Origin: Frigoribacterium sp. CG_9.8
Lineage (GTDB): Bacteria; Actinomycetota; Actinomycetes; Actinomycetales; Microbacteriaceae
NCBI RefSeq assembly: GCF_015751965.1
Contig: NZ_JADOVH010000007.1
Span: 1 to 64,000, forward strand
Length of the DNA: 64,000 nucleotides
Reading direction: 5' to 3'
The first letter of the stretch is position 1. The number at the start of each line of letters is the position of its first letter. This document shows, piece after piece, positions 8,734 through 17,200 of this stretch. The position numbers and the translations under genes were made by a program. The notes under the pieces are model-generated. The model did no database searches and was not told the DNA's origin. It saw only the letters and a program-made list of their open reading frames with translations.

Positions 8734-9728
8734 GCCGGTACCCCTTGAAAGATCGAGTCGGACTCTATGCAGGCCACCGAACGCCCCGGTGCCAGCGACT
8801 CGAGCGCCGGGGATGCAACGAGACAGCCGGGCTGCGCGTGGATGCAACGGGGCGCGAAGGCGCATCCGGATGGCCGGTCGGCGAGGTTCGGTGGAAAGCC
8901 GGGAATCGGCACGAGCGCCCGGTCGGGTTGATCGAAGTCGGGGGCGGAGTCGAGAAGCCCCCTGGTGTATGGGTGGCGGGGGTCACGGAACACGTCCTTG
9001 ACCCGCCCGGATTCGACAATGTGCCCCGCATACATGACGGCCAGGTTGTCGCAGGTCTGGTTGACGACCGCGAGGTCGTGAGTGACGAAAATCAGTGCCG
9101 CGCCGAAGTCATCGCAGAGTTGCTCGAGCAGGCGCAGCACCTGATGCTGCACCGTCACATCGAGCGCAGTGGTCGGCTCATCGCACAGCAGCAGTTTCGG
9201 TCGGCACGAGAGCGCCATCGCAATCATGATGCGCTGGCGGAGACCGCCGGAGAGCTCGTGCGGAAATGCCCGTGCCCGCTTGGCCGGATCGGGGATTCCC
9301 GTCTTTGCCATCATCTCGATGGCGAGCGCCATTGCTGCCGCCCGCGACAGCCCGAGGTGGCGGCGTGGTCCCTCGGCGATCTGCTCGCCCACCCGAACGA
9401 CCGGATTCAACGCCGTCATCGGTTCCTGGAACACCATCGCGATTTCGGGCCCCATCAGCTTGCGGCGAGCAGCCGACGAGGTGCTGAACAGGTCGCGGCC
9501 CTCATACGTCACCGATCCGGAGAGAGCGTCGATCCCGGCCGGCAGTAGGCCCGCGATGGCGCGCAGGGTCAAGGACTTTCCGGAGCCGGATTCTCCGACG
9601 ATTCCGAAGCGCTCACCCTTGGCGACGGTGAAGGAAACGTCGTCGACGATAACCGTTGGTCTATGACCGGATCGAACGACTCCCAGACTGAGGTTGTTGA
9701 CGCTAAGCAGCGGAGCTGGTGTTGTCAT
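8730..9728 (-). CDS. Peptide ABC transporter ATP-binding protein (DppD/OppD type)
   Basis: 332-residue second ATPase of the importer. It shows Walker A 'GESGSGKSL', signature 'LSGGLRQR', Walker B 'LLLCDEP' and the C-terminal cysteine motif 'CAFAPRC' found in Dpp/Opp ATPases. The ATG overlaps the permease stop by four bases (ATGA), and the 3' end overlaps the next ATPase in the same way. An upstream in-frame extension to 10112 runs inside the permease gene and is not real. Confidence 0.93.
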   Translation of the reverse strand: MTTPAPLLSVNNLSLGVVRSGHRPTVIVDDVSFTVAKGERFGIVGESGSGKSLTLRAIAGLLPAGIDALSGSVTYEGRDLFSTSSAARRKLMGPEIAMVFQEPMTALNPVVRVGEQIAEGPRRHLGLSRAAAMALAIEMMAKTGIPDPAKRARAFPHELSGGLRQRIMIAMALSCRPKLLLCDEPTTALDVTVQHQVLRLLEQLCDDFGAALIFVTHDLAVVNQTCDNLAVMYAGHIVESGRVKDVFRDPRHPYTRGLLDSAPDFDQPDRALVPIPGFPPNLADRPSGCAFAPRCIHAQPGCLVASPALESLAPGRSVACIESDSIFQGVPA

Positions 9729-10609
9729 TTTCTTCTCTCCGGGCTGAGCAAGTCGGATAACCCATCGCCGATCCACGACAGCCCAAGGCTTGTGACCACA
9801 ATCACGAGACCGGGGATGGTCGCTTGCTGCCACTGGGTGGTGATGAACTCCTGGCCGTCGAGGATCATGCTTCCCCACTCCGCGGTGGGTGGCGCAACTC
9901 CCAGACCGAGGTAGCCCAGAGTGACAATCGCCATGATGTCGAGGACGATGTCGCTCATCGCGTAGACGATTGCCTGCGACATGACGTTCGGGCCGATGTG
10001 ACGCACGATGACCCGGCCGTGCGACATGCCTCCCAGCCGCGCGGCGACGATGTAGTCCTGCTTCTTGACCACCAAGACTTCGCCCCGCACGATCTTGGCG
10101 TAGGCCACCCACGAGATTGCCGAAATCGCGAGATAGATACTCACCTCACCGGCACCGAGCAGGAACACCAGCACGATCACCATGACGTAAAACGGGAAGG
10201 CGAAAAAGATGTCGACGATCTGCATGACGATCGAATCGAACCAGCCGCCGAAGTAGCCGGCGAGAGCACCGACGACTGAGCCGAAGACGAACGGGATCAG
10301 AACCGCCATGAAACCGATCCGCAGGTCGACTCGGGCGCCCCAGATCAGCCGCGAGAGCACGTCTCGCCCGTACTTGTCTGTGCCGAGCCAGTGTGCCCCG
10401 CCGGGAGCCAGCAGCGAGTTCTGCAGATCCTGCTTCACGGGGTCGAACGGCGCGATCACCGGTGCAAGCACCGCAACGAGCACGAGGGCCCCCACCACGA
10501 TCAGGCCCGCAATCAACGAGGGGTTGCGGTACCAGGCCTTGAGCGAACGGGTTCGAGTGTTGCGCCGCTTTTCCTGGGCGAGGAACAACAGGGCAGTGGG
10601 CGTGGTCAT
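9725..10609 (-). CDS. Peptide ABC transporter permease (DppC/OppC type)
   Basis: 294-residue inner-membrane subunit with about six hydrophobic segments. The N-terminal domain contains 'HWLGTDKYGRDVLSRLIWGAR', the hallmark of DppC/OppC permeases, and the EAA loop region is 'AARLGGMSHGRVIVRHIGPN', which docks the ATPases. ATGA overlaps couple it to the permease before it and the ATPase after it. It forms the translocation channel with the neighbouring permease. Confidence 0.92.
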   Translation of the reverse strand: MTTPTALLFLAQEKRRNTRTRSLKAWYRNPSLIAGLIVVGALVLVAVLAPVIAPFDPVKQDLQNSLLAPGGAHWLGTDKYGRDVLSRLIWGARVDLRIGFMAVLIPFVFGSVVGALAGYFGGWFDSIVMQIVDIFFAFPFYVMVIVLVFLLGAGEVSIYLAISAISWVAYAKIVRGEVLVVKKQDYIVAARLGGMSHGRVIVRHIGPNVMSQAIVYAMSDIVLDIMAIVTLGYLGLGVAPPTAEWGSMILDGQEFITTQWQQATIPGLVIVVTSLGLSWIGDGLSDLLSPERRK

Positions 10610-11565
10610 GCTCGTTCCTTGCTGCTGAAATTGACCCGCGGATCGAGAAGGGTATAGATCACGTCGGTCAGGATGCCGACCACGATGACGAACAGCGCGA
10701 TGAACAGCGCGACAGCTTGAATGGTGGTGAAGTCCCGCGAAAAAATTGCGGTGAGCATGAGGGAGCCGAGGCCGGGAACGGCGAACACCCGCTCGATGAC
10801 GATCGAGCCGCCTACCAGGTATCCAAGGTTGACGCCGATCACCGAGATGGTGGGGATTGCAGCATTGCGCAGTACGTGGTGAACGAACAGTCCGCTTCCT
10901 CCGGAGCCCTTCGAGCGCGCGGTTGCGACATAGTCAGACCCGAGCGCGGCGATCGTTGACGTCCGAAGGCTGCGAATGATGGTGGGGGACATCGAGATCG
11001 CCAATGTCAGTGCTGGCAGAAACAGGTAATACAGATGCTCAGAATCTGTCAGCCCGTATCCGCCGACGGGAAACAGGCGGAGGTTGACCGCGACGAGCAG
11101 GATCAACATGATCCCGACCCAGAATTGCGGCATTCCCTGACCGAGCAGCGTGAAGATACGAACGAGGAGATCACGGGCACCGTTCGGCCGAGTGGCGGCG
11201 ATTCCGGCGAGCGGAATGCTGATCACCATGGCTATCACCAAGGCGAAGAGCAGCAGGGTGAGAGTTACCGGGATGGCCTGGAAAAGCACCTCCGAGACGG
11301 GGCGCTGATTGACCAGGCTGTCGCCGAGATCGCCCTGCAGAAGTCGCCCGATAAAGGAGAAATACTGCACCCAGAGCGGCTGGTTGAGGCCGAGTTGTTC
11401 CCGCAAGGCGGCGATGCGCTGAGGTGTTCCCTTGTCACCCAGGATCGCGATCGCCGGGTCCCCTGGAAGCAGGTGAACCATCAAGAAGACGACGATGGTG
11501 ACTCCGAAGACGACCGGGACAGCCCGAAGAAGTCGGCCAGGAATAAAATTCAGTCGATGCAGCAT
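10606..11565 (-). CDS. Peptide ABC transporter permease (DppB/OppB type)
   Basis: 319-residue inner-membrane subunit. It begins with the typical DppB-type N-terminus ('VVFLMVHLLPGDPA') and an 'LREQLGLNQPLWVQYFSF' segment, has several transmembrane helices, and carries an EAA-like loop 'ARSKGSGGSGLFVHHVLRNA'. It is the first gene after the binding-protein gene, separated from it by 63 bases that hold a strong hairpin, and overlaps the second permease by four bases. Confidence 0.92.
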   Translation of the reverse strand: MLHRLNFIPGRLLRAVPVVFGVTIVVFLMVHLLPGDPAIAILGDKGTPQRIAALREQLGLNQPLWVQYFSFIGRLLQGDLGDSLVNQRPVSEVLFQAIPVTLTLLLFALVIAMVISIPLAGIAATRPNGARDLLVRIFTLLGQGMPQFWVGIMLILLVAVNLRLFPVGGYGLTDSEHLYYLFLPALTLAISMSPTIIRSLRTSTIAALGSDYVATARSKGSGGSGLFVHHVLRNAAIPTISVIGVNLGYLVGGSIVIERVFAVPGLGSLMLTAIFSRDFTTIQAVALFIALFVIVVGILTDVIYTLLDPRVNFSSKERA

Positions 11566-11585
11566 CCGGAGCTCCCTCCCCCTGG

Positions 11586-11619
11586 GAGAGGGGCGGCCGC
11601 CGAGGTGGCCGCCTCTCTC
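11586..11619 (-). terminator. Intra-operon hairpin (attenuator or mRNA stabiliser)
   Basis: Arms GAGAGGGGCGGCC and GGCCGCCTCTCTC form a 13-bp stem with one G-T pair and an 8-base loop, ten bases downstream of the binding-protein stop. No T run follows on the minus strand, so it is more likely a partial terminator or 3' stabiliser that raises binding-protein mRNA above permease mRNA, as is common in ABC importer operons. Confidence 0.65.
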
Positions 11620-11628
11620 AGGTGCGAA

Positions 11629-13197
11629 TTATTTGGTTTTGTAGACGTTTTCGAGGTGGAAGGTCAGAAGCGGGGACACCTTGTAACCGCCGACCTTGTC
11701 TGAGGTGGCGAACGCGTACGGCGAGTAGTACAGGTAGGTCAAGAACGCGTCATTACCAGTCGTCTTCTGAAGCTCCTTATAGAGCACCTCGCGCTTGGCC
11801 GGGTCAGTCTCCTGCTGTGCTTTCTTGTTGAGATCGTTGACGACCGGGTTGTTGTAGAAAGTGAACGCCGAGTGGTTGCCACTAGTGGGGTCAGTCGCGA
11901 AGGTCGTCCACTCGTCCGGGTCCGGAATATCCATCGTCCAGGCAGAGAGGTTCATGTCGAACTCGGAGGTGATGGCGGCCTTCTTGGCTGCCGTCGCATC
12001 GAGCTGCTTGATCTCCATGGTGATGCCGATGGCTTTTAGCTCAGCCTGCATGATCTGAGCAACCGAGCTCTGATTCGCGTCACCCGACCGGATGAGAACC
12101 GAAGTCGAGAAGCCGTTCGGTTGGGACGACATGGCCAGCTCTGCTTTCGCCTTGGCCGGGTCGTAGCTCGGCCCCGGAGCGTTCTTGTCGTAGAACGGCG
12201 TTCCGGGCGGGATGAGCGAGTTCGCCTCACTGCCATTGCCGAAGAGCACTGCCTTGACTAACGCCTTCCGATCGATAGCGAAGGCGATTGCGCGACGAAC
12301 GTGGATGTCGCTGAAGGGAGCGCGCTGTTGGTTGATCGCGACGTAATCGATCTGGGTCGACGGGAAGGCAAAAACCTTCACGCCCGGGCTCGACTTGAGC
12401 GACGCGAAACTCGCCCAGTCTGGCGTGTTGTCGATATCAGTCTGGCCTCCCTGCAGCTGGAGTTTGCGGGTGTTGGCATCGGGAACAACGCTGTAGGTAA
12501 CGCTGTCCAGGAGCGGCTTTCCCTTTTGCCAGTAGTTCGGGTTCTTGACAAGCTTGAGGTACTGACCCTTCTTCCACTCATCCCACTTGAACGGGCCAGT
12601 GCCGACAGGGGCCTCGAAGAACTGCGCGGCAGTCTTGCCACCGTAGTTGTCAGGAATGATCGCGTTGCTGAAGAGTGAAAGGTCAGCCAGAATCGGCGCC
12701 CACGGGTACTTGAGCGACACGGTGACGGTTGCGTCATCAACGACTGTGACCTTGTCGATCGCTGCGTTGATGAAGCCCCAGCCGGTGTCGGCTGTCTTGG
12801 TGTCCTGGTCGATCGAGAACTTCACGTCCTTTGCCGTGAGGGGCTGCCCGTTCGAGAACTTGACGCCCTGGCGGAGTGCGATCGTGTAGGTGAGGTTGTC
12901 GCTCGATACTGTGTACCCGCTGGCCAGCCATGGCTTCACGGTTTTGCCGTCGTCGGTCACGGTGAAGAGGGACTCGCCGATGTTCTGGTACACCTCGATC
13001 GAGTAGTTTTCGAACGAAGCCGATGTGCTGTCCATCGAGATTGCGTCGCTCGAGCGGGCAATCCTGAGATCGCCACCCGCCACAGGCTGCCCTGCGGTTG
13101 CCGTGCTGTTGCTGCCTGCCGCGGCGCTGCATCCGGTGAGGATCATCCCGCTTATCGCAATCAGACTTATGAAAATAGTCCGATGGTTCTTGTTCAT
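11629..13197 (-). CDS. Peptide-binding lipoprotein (SBP family 5)
   Basis: 522-residue extracellular binding protein of a Dpp/Opp importer. A lipoprotein signal peptide ends in the lipobox 'LTGC' with Cys23 as the lipidated residue. 'GGDLRIARSSDAISMDSTSA' and 'TYTIALRQGVKFSNGQPLTA' are characteristic of SBP_bac_5 proteins. The ATG has AAGGAAG upstream; a TTG one codon earlier is less likely. It is the first gene of the operon and probably defines the substrate. The linked D-aminopeptidase and isoaspartyl peptidase suggest D-residue-containing or isoaspartyl peptides, an inference from context. Confidence 0.92.
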   Translation of the reverse strand: MNKNHRTIFISLIAISGMILTGCSAAAGSNSTATAGQPVAGGDLRIARSSDAISMDSTSASFENYSIEVYQNIGESLFTVTDDGKTVKPWLASGYTVSSDNLTYTIALRQGVKFSNGQPLTAKDVKFSIDQDTKTADTGWGFINAAIDKVTVVDDATVTVSLKYPWAPILADLSLFSNAIIPDNYGGKTAAQFFEAPVGTGPFKWDEWKKGQYLKLVKNPNYWQKGKPLLDSVTYSVVPDANTRKLQLQGGQTDIDNTPDWASFASLKSSPGVKVFAFPSTQIDYVAINQQRAPFSDIHVRRAIAFAIDRKALVKAVLFGNGSEANSLIPPGTPFYDKNAPGPSYDPAKAKAELAMSSQPNGFSTSVLIRSGDANQSSVAQIMQAELKAIGITMEIKQLDATAAKKAAITSEFDMNLSAWTMDIPDPDEWTTFATDPTSGNHSAFTFYNNPVVNDLNKKAQQETDPAKREVLYKELQKTTGNDAFLTYLYYSPYAFATSDKVGGYKVSPLLTFHLENVYKTK

Positions 13198-13675
13198 CAA
13201 CTGCTTCCTTTTCTCTTCGCCTTTTATCGCTGTGATCGGCTTGGTTTCTTCTGCCGATCCGCCACTGCCAGCGTCACGACCGAAGAGTTGTCGTTAACCT
13301 ATATCGAACCATCAGCAGCTGTAAAGAAAATTACAAAATAAGCTAATTCTGTGAAATTATTATGTCTGAAACACGATGTTGATATCTCTGAAACATTGCT
13401 CTCGAGTATTTCTTTCGGGCTAAGCTGCGATCACTGCACCCGCCAGAATCAGAAATCCCACCCCGCTGACGAGCCATGTCGGTGGTCTTGTTCTCGCCCG
13501 ATTACTAACTCGCCCGCGGCGTTCTCCAGGGCCAAAATGGTCTCCACGCTGAGGCGGATTGGTCCGCGTGAATCACGAGCGCCCCACAACCGTGACGACG
13601 TTGACACCGGGGGAGTCCGGCAGCTGGCAATCACCGATAAGCCGTAATTCATCAACCCGAGGAGCATTGAAAAAC
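13198..13675. promoter_or_regulatory. Divergent control region, peptide operon / SDR genes
   Basis: About 480 bases separate the divergent binding-protein and SDR genes. The stretch 13318-13400 is strikingly AT-rich for this genome and holds an imperfect palindrome (TAATTctgtgaAATTA, 13344-13359) and TGAAAY half-sites at 13352, 13367 and 13389. These are plausible regulator sites (the operon carries an RpiR gene). The remaining part, 13400-13660, has open frames on both strands but none with recognisable protein character. Confidence 0.45.
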
Positions 13676-14374
13676 GTGAACAACCTAGACGGTATGGTCG
13701 CGATCGTCACCGGAACCGCCCAGGGAATCGGGCAAGCCATCGCACACGATCTTCGCGAAGCTGGGGCGGTCGTTCACGGCGTCGACCGAGACACTATCGA
13801 CCTCAGCGATGCGGACGCGACCGAAAGGTTCTTCGCCGGTGTTGGCCCCATCGATATCCTGGTCAACAACGCCGGTGGCGTGGTGGGCCAAACCCACACT
13901 CCGATTGATGAGCTCACCGATGATGCGTGGACCGCGGTCTTTGACGCCAACCTCAGAACGACCTTCAACTGCACCCGTGCGGCCGCCCGCTCGATGAAGG
14001 TTCGCGGGTACGGCCGAATCGTCACCATCTCTTCCGGCGCGGGGCGGAGCGTGAGCCTCACGGGGATCCAGGCCTACGCATCCGCAAAGGCCGCACAGAT
14101 CGCCTTCACGCGTCAACTCGCGCACGAACTGGGCCAGTTCGGAATCACGGTCAATTGCGTCGCTCCTGGTTTCGTTCTGTCAAACCCCACCACACAGGCC
14201 CAGTGGGAGAGCTATGGCGTTGAGGGTCAGAAGGCGATGCTTGGCCAAATCGCCACCCGAAAGATCGGCTCGGCGAAAGACATCGCGCGTGGGGTTCGGT
14301 TTTTCGTCTCGCCGGACGCCGGCTGGGTGAGCGGCCAGACACTGTCCATCGATGGTGGGCATTCACTGTTTTAA
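13676..14374 (+). CDS. SDR-family oxidoreductase
   Basis: 232-residue classical short-chain dehydrogenase using NAD(P). Cofactor motif 'TGTAQGIG' is near residues 12-19, 'NNAGG' follows, then catalytic Ser in 'ISSGAG' and the Y-A-S-A-K tyrosine/lysine pair, and the C-terminal 'DGGHSLF'. The GTG used here lies 11 bases after GAGGAG; a TTG three codons earlier is too close to it, so the start is uncertain by three residues. It opens a three-gene set with an alpha/beta hydrolase and another SDR. The substrate is unknown. Confidence 0.88.
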   Translation: MNNLDGMVAIVTGTAQGIGQAIAHDLREAGAVVHGVDRDTIDLSDADATERFFAGVGPIDILVNNAGGVVGQTHTPIDELTDDAWTAVFDANLRTTFNCTRAAARSMKVRGYGRIVTISSGAGRSVSLTGIQAYASAKAAQIAFTRQLAHELGQFGITVNCVAPGFVLSNPTTQAQWESYGVEGQKAMLGQIATRKIGSAKDIARGVRFFVSPDAGWVSGQTLSIDGGHSLF

Positions 14375-14426
14375 TTTGGCGCCTCACCCAGCACTCGCCC
14401 TTGGCCCACAGGAATTGGACTAGACC

Positions 14427-15290
14427 ATGAATGTAGTTATCAACGGTTGTCGACTCAACGTCGAGGCATTCGGCCCAGAAGACGGTCCGGTGCTCATCGC
14501 CCACCACGGCGGAGGAGGCATCGGGTCGCTGGCTGAACCGCGCGAAACGTTTGGCGGATTGGCAGACCGGTTTCGCGTCATCGTGTTCGACGCCCGCGGG
14601 TGCGGCTTGAGTGACGGGATCCCGCCCTATTCGCACGAGCAGTGGGCTGCCGATATCGAGGGCCTCCGCCTATGGTCCGGCGCCGAGCAGATCGTCGTCG
14701 CCGGTGGCTCGTACGGCGGATTCATCGCGCTCGAGTACGCGGTCGCGTATCCCGAACGCGTCTCAGCGATCCTGTTGCGTGACACGGCCGCTGATGGGAG
14801 CAACCTCGAGCTTGCCTTCGAGAACGCCCGGCGAAAGGATCGGGTAGAGATCAATTGGGAGAATTTCAATCGATACTGGACCGGCAACATTCGGGATGAT
14901 GCAGATCTGAAAGCCTGCTGGGCCGAACTGATTCCGCTGTACGACTTCGAATACGACCCGGTGAAATCAGCCGCCGCAGTCGAGGCCGGCTATTACCGAC
15001 ACGAGTCACACAACTGGTGTTTTCAACACAATTGGTCCGGTTACGACCTCACCGGTTCCCTGGCTGGCGTCCAGGCGCCCACGCTGGTCACAGTGGGTCG
15101 CGAAGACTGGATCACTCCGGTTAGCTCGGCGCAGACCATCGCCCGACTGCTACCGAATGCCGAGCTGGTGATCTTCGAAAAGTCCGGCCATTCACCCCAG
15201 ATCGAGGAGCGCGAGGAATTCAATCGAGTCGTTCGTGATTTCGTCGACCGGGTTGTACCGGCTCCATCCGTTGGCTCCACAACAAACTAA
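14427..15290 (+). CDS. Alpha/beta-fold hydrolase (proline iminopeptidase-like)
   Basis: 287 residues. Oxyanion region 'HHGGGGIGS', strand-5 elbow 'GGSYGG' with nucleophile Ser95, acid Asp in 'VGREDWITP' and His in 'SGHSPQIEE' complete the triad. 'FDARGCGLSDG' is typical of the aminopeptidase/epoxide-hydrolase-like branch. It lies 52 bases after the first SDR and 22 before the second, probably one transcript. Opposite the peptide operon, a peptidase or an ester/lactone hydrolase are both possible; sequence alone does not decide. Confidence 0.85.
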   Translation: MNVVINGCRLNVEAFGPEDGPVLIAHHGGGGIGSLAEPRETFGGLADRFRVIVFDARGCGLSDGIPPYSHEQWAADIEGLRLWSGAEQIVVAGGSYGGFIALEYAVAYPERVSAILLRDTAADGSNLELAFENARRKDRVEINWENFNRYWTGNIRDDADLKACWAELIPLYDFEYDPVKSAAAVEAGYYRHESHNWCFQHNWSGYDLTGSLAGVQAPTLVTVGREDWITPVSSAQTIARLLPNAELVIFEKSGHSPQIEEREEFNRVVRDFVDRVVPAPSVGSTTN

Positions 15291-15312
15291 GCGAATCGAA
15301 AAGGCGAAGAAC

Positions 15313-16116
15313 ATGTCAACACTGCTCGGAAAAGTTGCCGTCGTCACAGGGTCCGGAAATGGCATCGGTCGCGCCATCGCCCTGGCCATGGCCGAGGCGG
15401 GGGCGGCCGTGACGGTGTCAGACGTTCTTGTCGAAGACGGCGAACGCACCGTGCGCGAAATCCTGGCCCTTGGCGGGTCCGCGATCTTTGTTCGAACAGA
15501 TATTTCGGTGGCGGCGGAAGCCCAGAACCTGATCGACACCACGGTCAGCGCTTTGGGTGGGATCGATATTCTCGTGAATAATGCCGGGATGGGCGGGTCC
15601 TCCGCCCGGCTGCACGAAATCGAGCCGGATGACTTCGATCGAGTTCTGGACGTAAACCTCCGCGGCACCTTTCTCTGCAGCAAGTTTGCACTCCCACATT
15701 TCTTGGCGAAACGTGACGGGCGAATCATCAACATCGCCTCCACCTACGGAATTGTGGCTGCGCCGAAATCTGCCGCGTACTGCGCAACCAAAGCGGGAAT
15801 CATCCACCTCACCCGCCAGCTCGCAGTTGATTACGGCCCCGACCAGATTCGCGTGAACGCGATCTGCCCCGGCTACATCGACACAAGCCTGGGGCGTCGC
15901 GCAGCTCTGCTCAGCGCCGAGGAGCTCGTTGATGCTTCGGCCCGCCGAGAAAAAGCGGCGGCCATGCAGCCACTCGGACGACAGGCGCAGCCGAGCGAGG
16001 TCGCGAGCGTTGCGGTCTTCCTTGCCGGGGACGGTGCATCCTTCATGACCGGATCGATCGTCACGGTTGACGGCGGATGCACGACCACCTTCAATTACGG
16101 CGAGGCCAGCAACTAG
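15313..16116 (+). CDS. SDR-family oxidoreductase
   Basis: 267-residue short-chain dehydrogenase with 'TGSGNGIG' cofactor loop, 'NNAGMGG', catalytic 'NIAST' serine region, Y-C-A-T-K, 'VNAICPGYIDT' and C-terminal 'GSIVTVDGGCT'. The ATG at 15313 follows the hydrolase by 22 bases. An earlier in-frame start would overlap that gene. Probably the last gene of the SDR-hydrolase-SDR transcript. The stop codon lies against a truncated transposase relic, so the 3' side of this transcript has been rearranged. Confidence 0.88.
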   Translation: MSTLLGKVAVVTGSGNGIGRAIALAMAEAGAAVTVSDVLVEDGERTVREILALGGSAIFVRTDISVAAEAQNLIDTTVSALGGIDILVNNAGMGGSSARLHEIEPDDFDRVLDVNLRGTFLCSKFALPHFLAKRDGRIINIASTYGIVAAPKSAAYCATKAGIIHLTRQLAVDYGPDQIRVNAICPGYIDTSLGRRAALLSAEELVDASARREKAAAMQPLGRQAQPSEVASVAVFLAGDGASFMTGSIVTVDGGCTTTFNYGEASN

Positions 16117-16235
16117 TCGACGACACACGTCGTTCCGATTCCGAAGTTCTTCGCGATGCGCGCGATCGGCGCTCCACCGCAACGCGCGACCGCGACGACG
16201 TCACGGCGGAACTCCAGGGGCAAAGCTTTCGGCAT
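16113..16235 (-). pseudogene. IS3-family transposase OrfA relic (N-terminus only)
   Basis: From its ATG the frame reads 'MFSMPKALPLEFRRDVVAVA' and continues to 'IARIAKNFGIG', the typical beginning of actinobacterial IS3-family OrfA helix-turn-helix proteins (MPK-Y-PEFR-DVVAVAR). It stops after about 40 residues at the end of the SDR gene. The rest of OrfA and all of OrfB are absent. Confidence 0.65.
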
Positions 16236-16556
16236 GCTGAACATCCATCCGGCGAGGACCTCAGTCCTCACAGCGTTGGAGCCAACCGAATCGACCGCAG
16301 TCCCATCGTCCCTCTCGCGAGGGGTGGCCATGGCCCCGTTGGGCAGACACCTGAGGTCAACAGCGTTTTGTAGGGTCGTCCAGATGTATCTATGAAGCCC
16401 ACCCGCATTTCGTCGCACCTCCGCGCGCGTTGCATATGGAAGCCTTAGCAACCGCCGCAACCGGACGGTCCGGGCGGCATGCCGCTGGCTGAGGCACTTT
16501 ACGGACCCACGTGCCGATGGATGGTGTGTCCATCGGCAACGGCTTGCGGAACCGCA

Positions 16557-16718
16557 GCCGTGATCGACGCCGACGACTTAGAGCGCCTGATCGAATTGGC
16601 GGAAGACATGGCGGATATTCGCGCGGCCGAGGAATCGCGCGAAGAAATGCGTCGCACACAATCGCAACCGATACCGATACCGTGGGATCAAGTTATTGCA
16701 GACCTTGGCCTCGTATGA
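16557..16718 (+). pseudogene. Decayed Phd/YefM-type antitoxin
   Basis: The recognisable part is 'AAVIDADDLERLIELAEDMA' followed later by 'IPWDQVIADLGLV', the usual C-terminal half of Phd/YefM antitoxins (compare 'VPWAQVKADLGWT' in the intact antitoxin at 20373-20621). The DNA-binding N-terminus is unrecognisable upstream of about 16557. Its stop overlaps a toxin-like ATG (ATGA), the usual antitoxin-toxin arrangement. Confidence 0.55.
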
Positions 16719-16840
16719 CCTACTCGGTGATGATCGCACCAGCGGCGTCTTGAGCGAGACCGGCGAGCGTTCGTCCGGGGTTTAGGGGTCGAGAAAGTCG
16801 CCCAGGCGACAACGCCCGGCGCAAGCTCAAGATCGCTCAT
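16688..16840 (-). pseudogene. Decayed MazF-type toxin
   Basis: Begins 'MSDLELAPGVVAWATFSTP', similar to the N-terminus of MazF/PemK toxins (...PG-V-WA-F-P-RG-E), then degenerates into an arginine-rich tail. The ATG overlaps the antitoxin stop (ATGA). It runs into the convergent Phd/RelE relic near 16715-16753, so both toxins are truncated where the two relics meet. Confidence 0.45.
16715..16753 (+). pseudogene. Decayed RelE-type toxin (12 codons left)
   Basis: Starts in ATGA overlap with the antitoxin relic and reads 'MTYSVMIAPAAS' before a stop. RelE-family toxins here begin 'MTYQVELRPAAVRAL' (20119-20376), so this is a truncated or frameshifted RelE start with no downstream remainder. Confidence 0.45.
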
Positions 16841-17073
16841 GCAGTCAAATCGGCGAGTTCGGTACGTTCCCACTCGGCGGTCTCCGCTGCGTAGAGCGCC
16901 ACACTGGCGTCCGACGTGTGGGCGATCGCAGTCTTGAGGTCGCTCAACCTATGTGCGCGGTCATCCGCCTCAGCGAGGCGAGCCAGATGGGCCCTCAAAG
17001 TTAGGCCATCTCGCGCAGCCTGCACCTTCAATCGATCTCGCAGCTCGTCACTGACCTTGATCGTGGTGTTCAG
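16837..17073 (-). pseudogene. MazE-like antitoxin, start codon lost
   Basis: Reads 'LNTTIKVSDELRDRLKVQAA' and ends 'AAETAEWERTELADLTA', the ribbon-helix-helix antitoxin pattern seen with MazF toxins. The expected ATG is CTG and is preceded in frame by TAA, so the natural start appears mutated. An internal ATG at 17031 would lose the first 14 residues of the DNA-binding part. Partner of the MazF relic just downstream. Possibly still expressed, but the toxin is not intact. Confidence 0.5.
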
Positions 17074-17200
17074 ACTTTAGGTATACCGACGTTGTCAACA
17101 TCGCCGGAGTCGATCGCAGAGACGGTACTTCTATTGGGACAGAAACCCTATGGGCGCCGGAGTTGCGTGGAAGGAAACTGCACACTTCGAAGCAGCACGT

